The notes below the pieces were generated by a model. The model ran no database searches and was not told where the DNA came from. It saw only the letters and a list, made by a program, of their open reading frames with translations. From Phycisphaerales bacterium (GTDB lineage: Bacteria; Planctomycetota; Phycisphaerae; Tepidisphaerales; Tepidisphaeraceae): DNA of 64,000 nt. The number at the start of each line of letters is the position of its first letter. Position 1 is the stretch's first letter. Below, one piece after another: positions 27,101 through 34,894 of this stretch. The position numbers and the translations under genes are program-made. The stretch lies in contig JADLCB010000004.1 in NCBI GenBank assembly GCA_020847375.1, forward strand, positions 17,743 through 81,742, written 5' to 3'.

Positions 27101-27760
27101 GGCACGTTCGTAGCTGCTGAAATCAAGAAAACCATCGACATAAACCACCGCATTTGTTAATCCGCGCCAAGTGGCGATGCCCTGCAGCACCTGTTGCATA
27201 CGGCGGGCTGGGTCCAGACGATCCTGGCCGATAAACCGGACGTAACTGGTAAAGAGCAGATCAAGGTCATGCAGCTTGGCAGCCAGTTTTTGCGTATCGG
27301 CATCGTCGTGCTGCGCGGGAAATTGCTGCAGCAGTTGCGTGAGATCGTCAGCGGTCTGGCCCGCCCGTTCAAAATCAGAAAAGGTCTGGTCGATACGAGC
27401 GGCTAGACCGGCCTGCCCGGCGCTGGGGCCGAAGTATTGCAATTCCGACGCATGATCGCGCAGCAGCAGGCGAATAATCATCTGCCGGCCGTAGGAGCTG
27501 ATTTCCGGCAGAGCGGCGCCGCCACATTCGGTTAAAACTTCCCGCCCCAATTCCTGAAACGAAATGATTCGACAACGCAGAAAAGCGTCCAGCCGGCCAC
27601 CCACTGCCAGCAGGCGTTCAGCTTCAAAAGTGGCTTGTTTGGGCAAAATCCACAAGATCGGATCGCCCAGCGGCTGATCGCGCATCGCGTCGGTGATGCG
27701 GTCAAGGCAATACCGGGTTTTTCCGCTGCCCGCCCGCCCGATGATAAATTGCACGCTCAT
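24101..27760 (-). CDS. addB: AddB-like helicase-nuclease subunit
   Basis: 1219 residues. The N-terminus has a Walker A motif 'IIGRAGSGKTRYCLD', followed by an inactive-helicase-like body and a C-terminal nuclease: 'VSGYIDRIDRLKG', 'FTVIDYSTSDKSLDF' and 'LQLQLLTALL'. Four cysteines for the iron-sulfur cluster fit AddB: one in 'ETIAECPFKHF' (about residue 814) and three in 'CSWCHYRSVC' (from about 1135, spaced C-x2-C-x5-C). Its partner addA lies directly downstream. The last 45 residues form an Asp/Ala-rich then Lys/Arg-rich tail, unlike the rest. The ATG at 27760 puts Walker A at the normal position. Confidence 0.93.
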   Translation of the reverse strand: MSVQFIIGRAGSGKTRYCLDRITDAMRDQPLGDPILWILPKQATFEAERLLAVGGRLDAFLRCRIISFQELGREVLTECGGAALPEISSYGRQMIIRLLLRDHASELQYFGPSAGQAGLAARIDQTFSDFERAGQTADDLTQLLQQFPAQHDDADTQKLAAKLHDLDLLFTSYVRFIGQDRLDPARRMQQVLQGIATWRGLTNAVVYVDGFLDFSSYERAMLKGIAQVSQSLSITVLGDPSAQAFSSALPRPHELDCFHRTQHAFQSLSRLFGDEGITIDPPIQLETRYRPASGELARLEQTMALGQASAAPPPTNTTDPAHCKIDDPASVALFEASDRSAEVDLAAMQIKTLLASGYRLRQIAVLMRDLDDYHEQIDASFREHAIPFFADRRRTIAHHPLPQLLRCVLQIALLNWPHEATLTIIKSGLAGLSFTEADDLENYVLEHRIHGSAWVADQNWTYKPSGKQQQQDESGLPIVPADAQRADALRRQLTAHLSPVIKDLAGAEAKPLNLFVRRLCFLLDSLNVRTTLTTWIAQARQEGDLRLAAEHEQVWIELMELFDQMVALIGDQPVTLIDFLELFEAGLEQFDLALTPPTVDQVIVGSVDRTRGHSAKAVIVLGLSDGVFPRSQTEDSILSDNDRRTLRNRNIDIEPDSQRKLLDESLLAYLAFTRASHKLLLLRNIADETGHELAPSPFWQDVRAALPDHVPTSLSDSPQDEPSYIATPRQLVTGLMHWVRQQTEDTHTSTWLALYHWLATHAPISDAVDIMRFRSWKALDYCNRAELTPATIAAAFSAQSPLQLSVRQLETIAECPFKHFATYGLKLRARSEPDPTALDLSNIYHQTLGKFFDDLHSRQLELANLSDEELSNLAERFTREVATTLREEVMMSNARDQHLLKRIQNSMKQFVQSQQVVFRRYAGQPERTGVFFGGNRSVLPALTVQTPEGQTVAVSGYIDRIDRLKGKKAFTVIDYSTSDKSLDFTKVYHGLQLQLLTALLVLRQHAQGVFNQELEPAAGLYARLLRKIKSVDHPDSANSPDTETFHLWGKLKGIINAGFLSELDTTLAAGENSDHLAAGLTKDGTVSRQHSDVVSAESFGQLLDWVYEKLISQADEIIRGGIAVKPYRLGKESPCSWCHYRSVCRFEPNIDGYRFLESVKLEAILQHKPGTEAQTDVDADTDVAGGADTVTNADISANASAGDDATAAKSTQRKRKNKD

Positions 27761-27874
27761 CCTGGTTTCCCCGTGTTTTTCCCGATATTGTCCGGCATCA
27801 TTTGACGGCCAGACAATAATCCCTGGACTGCGCTCATTCTATTTTTACGCGCATTTCGAGTAACATCCCTCGTG

Positions 27875-30442
27875 ATGTCGCAAGATCAATTGAATGAACC
27901 GGCCATCCGCCAGCGTATTATACGTCACGTCAGCGCCGAGCGTTACCGGCCACAGAAACCGAGACAGTTGGCGCGGGCGTTGCATATGGCTCAGGAGCCG
28001 GAGTATCGCCTCTTCCGCAGGATATTGCGTGAATTGCTCGATAAAAAATTATTAACCAAAGGCCCGCGCGGTACGGTGGTAGCCCCCTCTGCGCCGACAA
28101 CCGCGCCGGCGCCCGCCGGATCAGGTGAAACGGCTGCTATCCAGGAGCAAGCGGCGGATCAAGCGCGTTCTTCGGCAGCGCCACGATCAGTTTCGGCAGG
28201 GCCGAACCAGATTGTAGGCACGTATCGACAGAACAAGCGCGGATTCGGATTTGTAACCCCGACCGATCCGCCCAACCATGAAGACCTTTATATCGGTCAG
28301 GATCAGAACGGTACGGCGATCAGCGGGGATATTGTCAAAGCGATGATCACCAGCCGGCATCGCCGCGGGTCGGAGATCATGTATGAAGGACGCATCATCG
28401 AAATCGTCCAGCGCGCGCGGACCCATTTTGTCGGTTCGTTGGAAAAAATACATGGCGGTTGGGTGGTGCTGCCCGATGGCAATGATTTTATCGACCCCAT
28501 TCTGGTTCCTGATGCCGGTTCGCACTATCTCAAGGGGGGAACCAAAGTCGCGGTGGAAATTACGCAATACCCTGAGCATGGTCAGCCGGCGACCGGCGTG
28601 ATCAGTCAGGTACTCGGCCAGCAGGGGCAGAAAGATGTTGATCTGCAGGGCGTCCTGATCCAGTACAACCTACCGACCGAGTTCCCACCGGCGTGCCAGA
28701 AACAGGCCAAGTCTGCGCTGCAGCGGTTCAACGACACGCTGGAGCAGGAGCGTCAGCGCCGGCGCGATCTGAGCGATGAAATCATCGTCACCATCGACCC
28801 GGATGACGCCCGTGACTATGACGATGCCATTTCGGTTCGCCGGTTGGAGAACGGTCATTGGCAACTGGGGGTGCATATTGCCGATGTGGCGTTTTTTGTT
28901 GATCCACAATCGCCGCTGGATGAGGAAGCAGCCGCGCGGGGCAATAGCACCTATCTGCCCGGGTATGTCGTGCCGATGCTGCCGGAGATTTTAAGTAATG
29001 GGGTCTGCTCTTTGCAGGAAGGCGTACCCCGGTTGTGCAAGAGTGTGTTTGTTGAGTTGGATGACCAGGCCCGGCCGGTCAAGGCGGATTTTGCTGATTC
29101 GATCATCCGCTCGCGCTGCCGGTTGCGCTATCGTGAAGCGCAGGCGATGATCGACAAACAGCCGTCCATTCCCCATCCCGAAGGACAGCGAACCATCAAT
29201 GATTATCCGGTGGAGGTGGTTCAACTTCTGAATGACATGGAGGTGCTGGCCAGGAAGATACAGGCCCGGCGCCATGCCGCAGGCCAGTTGGTGCTGACAC
29301 TGCCGCAGGTGGAGCTGAAGCTGGATGAGCAAGGGGCGGTGATCGGTGCTGAGCCGGAAGACACCAGCTACACGCATACGATCATTGAGATGTTCATGGT
29401 CGAAGCCAATGAAGCGGTGGCGCGACTGCTGGATGGGCTGAATCTGCCATTTATCCGCCGTATTCATCCTGAACCGGCCATGGATATGCGCGAACGATTG
29501 CGCAACTTCGTACACGTGGCCGGTTACAAACTGCCCGAAAAGATCAATCGCAAGGCGCTGCAGACGCTGCTGGAAACGGTGGCGGATCAACCCGGCGCTT
29601 TTGCGGTCAATATGGCGGTTTTGCGCAGCCTGAGTCGGGCGGTCTATTCGGTTGATCCCATCGGTCATTATGCGCTGGCCAGCGAGTTTTACGGTCATTT
29701 CACCTCGCCGATCCGCCGCTACGCCGATCTGACGGTGCATCGGCTGCTTGGCAGTTACATCCAGATGCAGGCCCGGTTGGATGATCGACGCAAACTGGTC
29801 GAAGCACTGCAACAAGCCAATCCATCGGCTCAGCAACTGAAGGAAATCAGCAAACACATCAGTTTCACCGAGCGGCGCAGTGCTGATGCTGAGGATGAGT
29901 TGAGAACCGTCAAACTGCTGGAACTGTTATCCCAGCGTAAAGGTGAGGAGTTTGAGGCGGTTGTCACCGGAATAACACGCTTCGGGATATTCCTGCAATT
30001 GAAGGACTATTTGATTGACGGGTTGATTCGCTATGAAGACCTCAATGGCGAGCGTTGGGATGTGGATGAGAAACGGGGTGTGGCCCATGGACGCACCACC
30101 GGCCAGCGCATTGCCATTGGTGATCTGGCGACGGTGATCGTTGCCCGGGTGAATGTCCCGCGCCGGGAGCTGGACGTGAGCCTGCGCAAAATGCACAAAA
30201 AGACCGCTGCGTCCGGGCAGGAGAAAAAATCGCCGACAACGAGAAAATCAGCGCCAATGGAGGAATCATCGGCGCCGGCAAAATTCAAGAGTCGTAGAAG
30301 CATCAAAAAAGTGTCGCAGCACGCTGATGCTGATCCGAAGCAATCCGCCCGTCAGGCGCACCAGCCAGCCAAGGCGGGCAAAAAGAAAATTACCAGCCGT
30401 CGCAAGCCTCCAATGCCCAAACGAGGCAAGAGAACCCGATAG
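27875..30442 (+). CDS. rnr: Ribonuclease R
   Basis: 855 residues. A winged-helix N-terminus ('RQLARALHMAQEPEYRL') is followed by cold-shock-like OB domains, then the RNB exonuclease domain with 'TIDPDDARDYDDAIS', where the Asp residues bind metal, and 'HFTSPIRRYADLTVHRLL'. An S1 domain lies near the C-terminus ('GEEFEAVVTGITRFGIFL'), and the last 80 residues are Lys/Arg-rich. It degrades structured RNA 3'-5'. The ATG at 27875 is chosen; a GTG immediately upstream is the same frame. It is divergent from addB and convergent with pdxA. Confidence 0.97.
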   Translation: MSQDQLNEPAIRQRIIRHVSAERYRPQKPRQLARALHMAQEPEYRLFRRILRELLDKKLLTKGPRGTVVAPSAPTTAPAPAGSGETAAIQEQAADQARSSAAPRSVSAGPNQIVGTYRQNKRGFGFVTPTDPPNHEDLYIGQDQNGTAISGDIVKAMITSRHRRGSEIMYEGRIIEIVQRARTHFVGSLEKIHGGWVVLPDGNDFIDPILVPDAGSHYLKGGTKVAVEITQYPEHGQPATGVISQVLGQQGQKDVDLQGVLIQYNLPTEFPPACQKQAKSALQRFNDTLEQERQRRRDLSDEIIVTIDPDDARDYDDAISVRRLENGHWQLGVHIADVAFFVDPQSPLDEEAAARGNSTYLPGYVVPMLPEILSNGVCSLQEGVPRLCKSVFVELDDQARPVKADFADSIIRSRCRLRYREAQAMIDKQPSIPHPEGQRTINDYPVEVVQLLNDMEVLARKIQARRHAAGQLVLTLPQVELKLDEQGAVIGAEPEDTSYTHTIIEMFMVEANEAVARLLDGLNLPFIRRIHPEPAMDMRERLRNFVHVAGYKLPEKINRKALQTLLETVADQPGAFAVNMAVLRSLSRAVYSVDPIGHYALASEFYGHFTSPIRRYADLTVHRLLGSYIQMQARLDDRRKLVEALQQANPSAQQLKEISKHISFTERRSADAEDELRTVKLLELLSQRKGEEFEAVVTGITRFGIFLQLKDYLIDGLIRYEDLNGERWDVDEKRGVAHGRTTGQRIAIGDLATVIVARVNVPRRELDVSLRKMHKKTAASGQEKKSPTTRKSAPMEESSAPAKFKSRRSIKKVSQHADADPKQSARQAHQPAKAGKKKITSRRKPPMPKRGKRTR

Positions 30443-30446
30443 TTGC

Positions 30447-30482
30447 CACCATCATCAGTGCAAGCGGCGCCGATGATTGGTG
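30447..30482. terminator. Imperfect inverted repeat between convergent rnr and pdxA
   Basis: CACCATCATC (30447-30456) faces GATGATTGGTG (30472-30482) with one bulged base and a 15-base spacer. It lies in the 58-base gap between two convergent stops, where a bidirectional terminator would be expected. There is no clear T run on either side, so the call is weak. Confidence 0.3.
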
Positions 30483-30501
30483 CTACCGTCGGGATGGAGC
30501 T

Positions 30502-31536
30502 TTAATCCGTTGGTGGAGTTGGCGTTTGTGAGCGTTGGTGGCGGCGAATGGCCAGATCAACAGCCATTTGAATGGCACTGTGCATCGAACCGGGATTGGC
30601 GCGGTTCTTGCCCACAAGGTCAAACGCCGTACCGTGATCGGGGCTGGTACGAACAAAAGGCAGGCCAAGTGTAAGGTTGACGGCTTGATCGAACGCCAGC
30701 AGTTTGACGGGAATCAAACCCTGATCGTGATACATTGCGACAACCGCATCATATTTCCCATCACGGGCGGCCAGGAAAATGGTGTCCGGCGCGTAAGGGC
30801 CGGTGACGTTGATACCCTGCTCGCGCGCCATGGTAATGGCTGGCGTGATGATCCGCTGTTCCTCATCGCCGAACTGCCCATTTTCCGAGGCGTGAGGGTT
30901 CAACCCGCAGACCGCGATCCGCGGCTTTTCAATGTCAAACCAGTTGACCAGGGCTTCGTGCAGAAGCTCGATGGGCTGGAACACAGCCCCGATGTTCAGT
31001 CGTCCCCATAAACCGTTGAGCGGAATATGCACCGTGGCCAGCACCACCTTCAATGGCCCGCCAGCGAACATCATCGCGTAACGGCGCGTGTCAGTCCGTT
31101 CGGCAAACAGTTCGGTATGTCCCGGGTAGTTATAACCCGCCAGTTTCCATGATTCCTTGGCGATGGGGGCGGTGACGACGGCATCAACAATTTTACGATT
31201 GGCTGCTTCAATGGCGTCGAGGCAGAATCGCATCGATGCCTGCCCCCCCAGGCGGCTGGGGGCGCGGATCGTGCTGCCCAGGATGCTGTACTGGTCATAA
31301 TCAACCACAACGACATCCTGCGAATAACTGCGCAACTGTTTGCTGGATTGGTCGCGCCACCAGAAAACGTCGAATTCCACCAGATCGGCGGCATAGGCCA
31401 GCAGTTCGTTCATTCCATAAATGATATATTTGGCGCGTTGGCGCAACTGGGGGTCAGCCAGCGCTTTGACGATCACCTCCGGGCCAATACCGGCGGGTTC
31501 GCCCATCGTGATGGCAATAGTGGGGCGGTACGACAT
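30502..31536 (-). CDS. pdxA: 4-hydroxythreonine-4-phosphate dehydrogenase
   Basis: 344 residues, the normal length. 'IAITMGEPAGIGPEVIVKAL' is the diagnostic N-terminus; the metal-binding His residues are visible in 'NYPGHTELFAERT', 'GLNPHASENGQFGDEE' and 'AMYHDQGLIPVKLL'. PdxA oxidises and decarboxylates 4-phosphohydroxy-L-threonine in the DXP-dependent pyridoxal phosphate pathway. No pdxJ is visible here. The internal ATG at 31536 is chosen; a start at 31599 would leave only three bases after ribE and would add a non-homologous hydrophobic stretch. It is likely an operon with ribE. Confidence 0.96.
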   Translation of the reverse strand: MSYRPTIAITMGEPAGIGPEVIVKALADPQLRQRAKYIIYGMNELLAYAADLVEFDVFWWRDQSSKQLRSYSQDVVVVDYDQYSILGSTIRAPSRLGGQASMRFCLDAIEAANRKIVDAVVTAPIAKESWKLAGYNYPGHTELFAERTDTRRYAMMFAGGPLKVVLATVHIPLNGLWGRLNIGAVFQPIELLHEALVNWFDIEKPRIAVCGLNPHASENGQFGDEEQRIITPAITMAREQGINVTGPYAPDTIFLAARDGKYDAVVAMYHDQGLIPVKLLAFDQAVNLTLGLPFVRTSPDHGTAFDLVGKNRANPGSMHSAIQMAVDLAIRRHQRSQTPTPPTD

Positions 31537-31602
31537 TGATCCATTCAACAGTATAAGTCCAATTGCACAAAGGAAAGCCACTGGAGGCGCAAGCGCCAAA
31601 AA

Positions 31603-32202
31603 CTAACTGCAACGACCTTGCTGAAGCTCCAGCCAATAGACAACCTGTTTGCTGATAATGTCGCACTCGATATTGAAACGCCAACCGGCAGGGCGGTTGG
31701 CCAGATTGGTCAGTTGCAGCGTCGTGGGGATCAGTGCGACTTCAAACTCGTTTCCTTCAACCAGCGCGATGGTCAGGCTGACCCCGTCAATTGCGATGGA
31801 CCCTTTGGGCGCGAGAAATTTGGCCAGCGTCAGGGGCACGCGCAGGCGCAGGCGCGACTCGTGCTGTGTGCTGATCTGGTTGATCAATTCGCCCGTGCCG
31901 TCGATATGACCTTGCACAAAATGTCCGTCAAACCGGTCACCCACACGCAGCGATCGTTCCAGATGAACTTCATCCCCGGCTGCCAGCGCGCCCAGATTGG
32001 TTTTCATCAGGGTTTCTTTGATCACATCAAAGGTGATTCTGTCCGCCGAGACATCGGCGACGGTCAGGCAGACGCCGTTGGTTGCCACTGAATCGCCCAG
32101 GGAAATATCCTGCCATTCGCACGCGATGGTCAACCGGCGAAACATCGGCCCGTCGCTGACACCCAGAACGCGGGAGGTTTTTTCAATGATACCCGTAAAC
32201 AT
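31603..32202 (-). CDS. ribE: Riboflavin synthase, alpha subunit
   Basis: 199 residues. The start 'MFTGIIEKTSRVLGV' and the two internal repeats ('SVATNGVCLTVADV' in the first, 'IAIDGVSLTIALV' in the second) are typical of the trimeric synthase, which dismutates two 6,7-dimethyl-8-ribityllumazine molecules to riboflavin. The rest of the rib pathway is not in the window. I see no FMN riboswitch in the 309 bases upstream. It is followed by pdxA. Confidence 0.96.
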   Translation of the reverse strand: MFTGIIEKTSRVLGVSDGPMFRRLTIACEWQDISLGDSVATNGVCLTVADVSADRITFDVIKETLMKTNLGALAAGDEVHLERSLRVGDRFDGHFVQGHIDGTGELINQISTQHESRLRLRVPLTLAKFLAPKGSIAIDGVSLTIALVEGNEFEVALIPTTLQLTNLANRPAGWRFNIECDIISKQVVYWLELQQGRCS

Positions 32203-32511
32203 GGCGTTATTTTATGTTCTGTCCGGCGATGAAGATAGACCAAATGCCGTGTGTGTCCGGCGATCCGGTTGAATCATCATCTCCGTGGTTGGGATATCTG
32301 GCCGGGTAGCGGTGATTGCGTAATTGCCGCTATGGGTTTGTGATGCGACCAGCCCATCGCGCCAGTTTGAACTTCACAATCATTGCAACCTTGGCAACAT
32401 CCCGTATCCGCAGCGGATTTTGACCACCGCAGCACTTGTGAAAATATCATTGAGGTGCTTACCATGGTCTTTTGTAACAGATGATTTGTAACGTTATCAG
32501 GAGTACCAGCG
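32203..32511. other. Intergenic region between divergent ribE and SGNH hydrolase genes
   Basis: 309 bases that should hold both promoters. An FMN riboswitch (RFN element) was looked for and not seen. Near the SGNH gene there is 'TTATCAGGAG' leading to the start, a good ribosome binding site. A short leftward frame (32277-32465) has no recognisable protein. Nothing else stands out. Confidence 0.4.
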
Positions 32512-33597
32512 ATGTCAAAGGATAGTCAAAAACCTGTGGATCAGGCAAAAGAATCTTCTGAAGAAGATAATCTGATCTGGCATGATCTGCGTGATCTGGG
32601 TGTCGAGGGGCGCGGTTGGAATGATACCGGGTCTTTTTATGATCGGCTGCCAGCGCGAGCCGAAGGTATTGTCAGGGAATGGGTCTGGAAATTGTCGCAG
32701 ATGAGTGCTGGTATGACGGCGCGATTCATCACGGATGCCACGACGATTCACGTCCGCTACCGTCTGCGTTTTAAGGAATTATATATGTGGCACATGGCGC
32801 CAACCGGTGTCAGCGGGATCGATCTCTACGCCCTGCATGAAGGCCAGTGGCGATGGGCGGGCATTACCCGACAGACAGTTTACCCGCAAACCAATACGAC
32901 GCTGGTCAGCGATTTCAGCCCCGAGCGGCGTCAGTATCAGGTCTATCTGCCGTTGTATAATGGTGTTGAAGATGTCGAAATTGGTGTCCCGCGTGGCGCA
33001 GCGTTTGAGGCAGCGCCGCCGCGCCCAGCCGAAAAATCGCGTCCCATCTGCTTTTACGGCACATCCATTGTGCAGGGGGCTTGCGCTTCGCGCCCTGGTA
33101 TGGCGCATACGAATATCCTGGGCCGGCGTCTGGATCGGCCAACGCTGAATCTCGGGTTTTCCGGCAACGGATGTATGGAAATCGAAGTGGCCCGGTTTCT
33201 GGCGGAGTTGGACCCATCCATCTATGTCATTGACTGTGTTCCCAATATGACAGCGGAGATGATCGATGAACGCCTCGTGCCCTTGGCCCAGCATCTGCGC
33301 CAGGCGCATCCGAACACACCGCTGGTTTTTGTCGATACCGTCATTTATCAGCACTCGCCGTTCTGCCCCAGTCAATATGAACGATCGCACAGTTCCAACG
33401 CAGCCCAGAGGCGTGCCTTGGATCAGTTGGTTGCTTCGGGAATGAAGGATCTTTACCACATTCCGTATAACAATCTGGCTGGCGATGATGGCGAACCAGC
33501 GGTGGACGGGGCACATTTGACTGATCTGGGATTTTTTCGATTTGCCGGCAATCTTGAACCGCTGCTGCGTAAATTGCTGGATTGCCAGAGTTGTTAA
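32512..33597 (+). CDS. SGNH/GDSL-family hydrolase
   Basis: 361 residues without a signal peptide. An N-terminal beta region (about residues 55-175) precedes the catalytic domain. The serine is in 'ICFYGTSIVQGACA', the Gly and Asn oxyanion residues in 'LGFSGNGCMEIE', and the Asp-His pair in 'DGAHLTDLGFFRFA'. This arrangement resembles the two-domain SGNH esterases related to SsfX3. It probably deacetylates a sugar or other ester; the substrate is unknown. AGGAG lies about eight bases before the ATG. The next gene is a PHP-domain protein. Confidence 0.87.
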   Translation: MSKDSQKPVDQAKESSEEDNLIWHDLRDLGVEGRGWNDTGSFYDRLPARAEGIVREWVWKLSQMSAGMTARFITDATTIHVRYRLRFKELYMWHMAPTGVSGIDLYALHEGQWRWAGITRQTVYPQTNTTLVSDFSPERRQYQVYLPLYNGVEDVEIGVPRGAAFEAAPPRPAEKSRPICFYGTSIVQGACASRPGMAHTNILGRRLDRPTLNLGFSGNGCMEIEVARFLAELDPSIYVIDCVPNMTAEMIDERLVPLAQHLRQAHPNTPLVFVDTVIYQHSPFCPSQYERSHSSNAAQRRALDQLVASGMKDLYHIPYNNLAGDDGEPAVDGAHLTDLGFFRFAGNLEPLLRKLLDCQSC

Positions 33598-33660
33598 CAG
33601 ATTTACACATTTGGTTTTATTCGATCACCAGACACCGTTTGATCGGATAAAATCTGAATT

Positions 33661-34515
33661 ATGTACGATCTTCATTTACATACGTTCTGGAGTTATGACG
33701 CGACGGCGCGTCCACAAGCTTACATTGATGCTGCGGTGGAGCGCGGGATGCGCTGTCTTGCCATTACGGATCATCACACGACCGATGGCTTGTCTGACGT
33801 GCTTGCTGCAGCCAAAGGCTCGACCGTACGGATCATTCCAGCTGCGGAGCTGAGTGTCACCACTTCGGTCGGAGTGATTGATCTGCTTTGTTACAACCTG
33901 CCGCTTGCTCCATCGGCAGGGCTTGCCAGGGTTTACGAGCGTTATCATCAATGGCAGCGTGAAACAGGTGCTGGCGTGGTCAAAGCGATGCAGCATCTGG
34001 GTTATGACTACACCGACGCCCAGCACAAGGAATTATTGGAGCGTTATCGTCCGCCGCAGACATTGACGGTTCAGGGATTGACGCATGTACAAAACGACCG
34101 TCAACGAGATTATTTCATTGCGCGGAAATTTGCAGATAGCGCAGAAGATTATTCAGCGCTGATGACCAGAGTCGGCCAAACGGAATTTCTTCCACCCCAT
34201 CCGGATGTTGACTTCGTTGTCAGTGCTGTCAAAAACGCGGGAGCTTTGGTCGTTATCGCCCATCCCCGCAGTTATTTTCTGCAAGCCAATCTTCAGCGCA
34301 TCAAGCTCTTGCACAGGGAATGTCACTTGGACGGGATTGAATGTGCTCATCCCCGGACACCGCTGGAACTTGGGATGATCTACCGCGAGTACTGCATCGA
34401 GCATCAACTCATCTCCACGGGTGGATCGGACACGCACGAAGAGCGCAATTTTTCAGCCAATCTGGGAAAATACGGTCAGGAGCAATGGCTGGATGAGTTG
34501 CTGGCGCGGTTATGA
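33661..34515 (+). CDS. PHP-domain phosphoesterase
   Basis: 284 residues. The start 'MYDLHLHTFWSYDATARP' gives the first metal ligands, 'CLAITDHHTTDG' the second block, 'VVIAHPRSYF' a third and 'ISTGGSDTHEE' the fourth, together a complete PHP metal site. Bacterial stand-alone PHP proteins of this kind hydrolyse 3',5'-bisphosphates or oligonucleotides (YciV/TrpH-like). I cannot name the substrate. The gene follows the SGNH hydrolase by 63 bases. Confidence 0.92.
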   Translation: MYDLHLHTFWSYDATARPQAYIDAAVERGMRCLAITDHHTTDGLSDVLAAAKGSTVRIIPAAELSVTTSVGVIDLLCYNLPLAPSAGLARVYERYHQWQRETGAGVVKAMQHLGYDYTDAQHKELLERYRPPQTLTVQGLTHVQNDRQRDYFIARKFADSAEDYSALMTRVGQTEFLPPHPDVDFVVSAVKNAGALVVIAHPRSYFLQANLQRIKLLHRECHLDGIECAHPRTPLELGMIYREYCIEHQLISTGGSDTHEERNFSANLGKYGQEQWLDELLARL

Positions 34516-34625
34516 CCGAACCTGCCATGCCGGCCAGCACCTGTGGCATTTTTAATGCAACAGGTCAGATGCGCCTGAAAAACAGGTCGAAGTGGTGCGT
34601 AATTACCATAAGCGGGGGGGGGGAA

Positions 34626-34698
34626 TGAGCTGGGAGGGACTCGAACCCTCGACCTAGCGATTAAAAGTCGCTTGCTCTACCAACTGAGCTACCAGCTC
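34626..34698 (-). tRNA. tRNA-Lys (anticodon TTT)
   Basis: 73 bases on the minus strand. The acceptor stem GAGCTGG/CCAGCTC pairs fully; the D arm 'GCTCAGTTGGTAGAGC', the anticodon loop 'CTTTTAA' with anticodon TTT, and the T loop 'GGTTCGAGTCC' are all clear. The discriminator base is A and CCA is not encoded. A run of ten G lies next to its 3' end. Confidence 0.97.
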
Positions 34699-34792
34699 GG
34701 CACTTCACGACATTACCTTACCGGTAACAGCCGAAGGGGAGATAATAGTGCATAATTGGTCAATGCTCAATCACACTGACGGGGGGTAATTT

Positions 34793-34852
34793 CGGATAAA
34801 TTGCCGCTGCGGCCAGAATTATCTGGTGTTTTGGGAAAAATCCGGATAAATT
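34793..34852 (+). promoter_or_regulatory. Direct repeat CGGATAAATT, 50 bases apart
   Basis: CGGATAAATT occurs at 34793-34802 and 34843-34852, exactly 50 bases apart, in the region upstream of the PEP-CTERM protein gene. The flanks are also alike (TTCGGATAAATTGCC and TCCGGATAAATTTCC). Such spacing over about five helical turns fits a paired binding site or two promoter elements, but no factor is known. Confidence 0.4.
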
Positions 34853-34894
34853 TCCTGTATTAGTAACCTCGTTATCTGTCTGTGAGAGGACGAA

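Noticed and set aside
32203..32511. FMN riboswitch before ribE
   Set aside because: The conserved RFN element sequence could not be found in the region on either strand.
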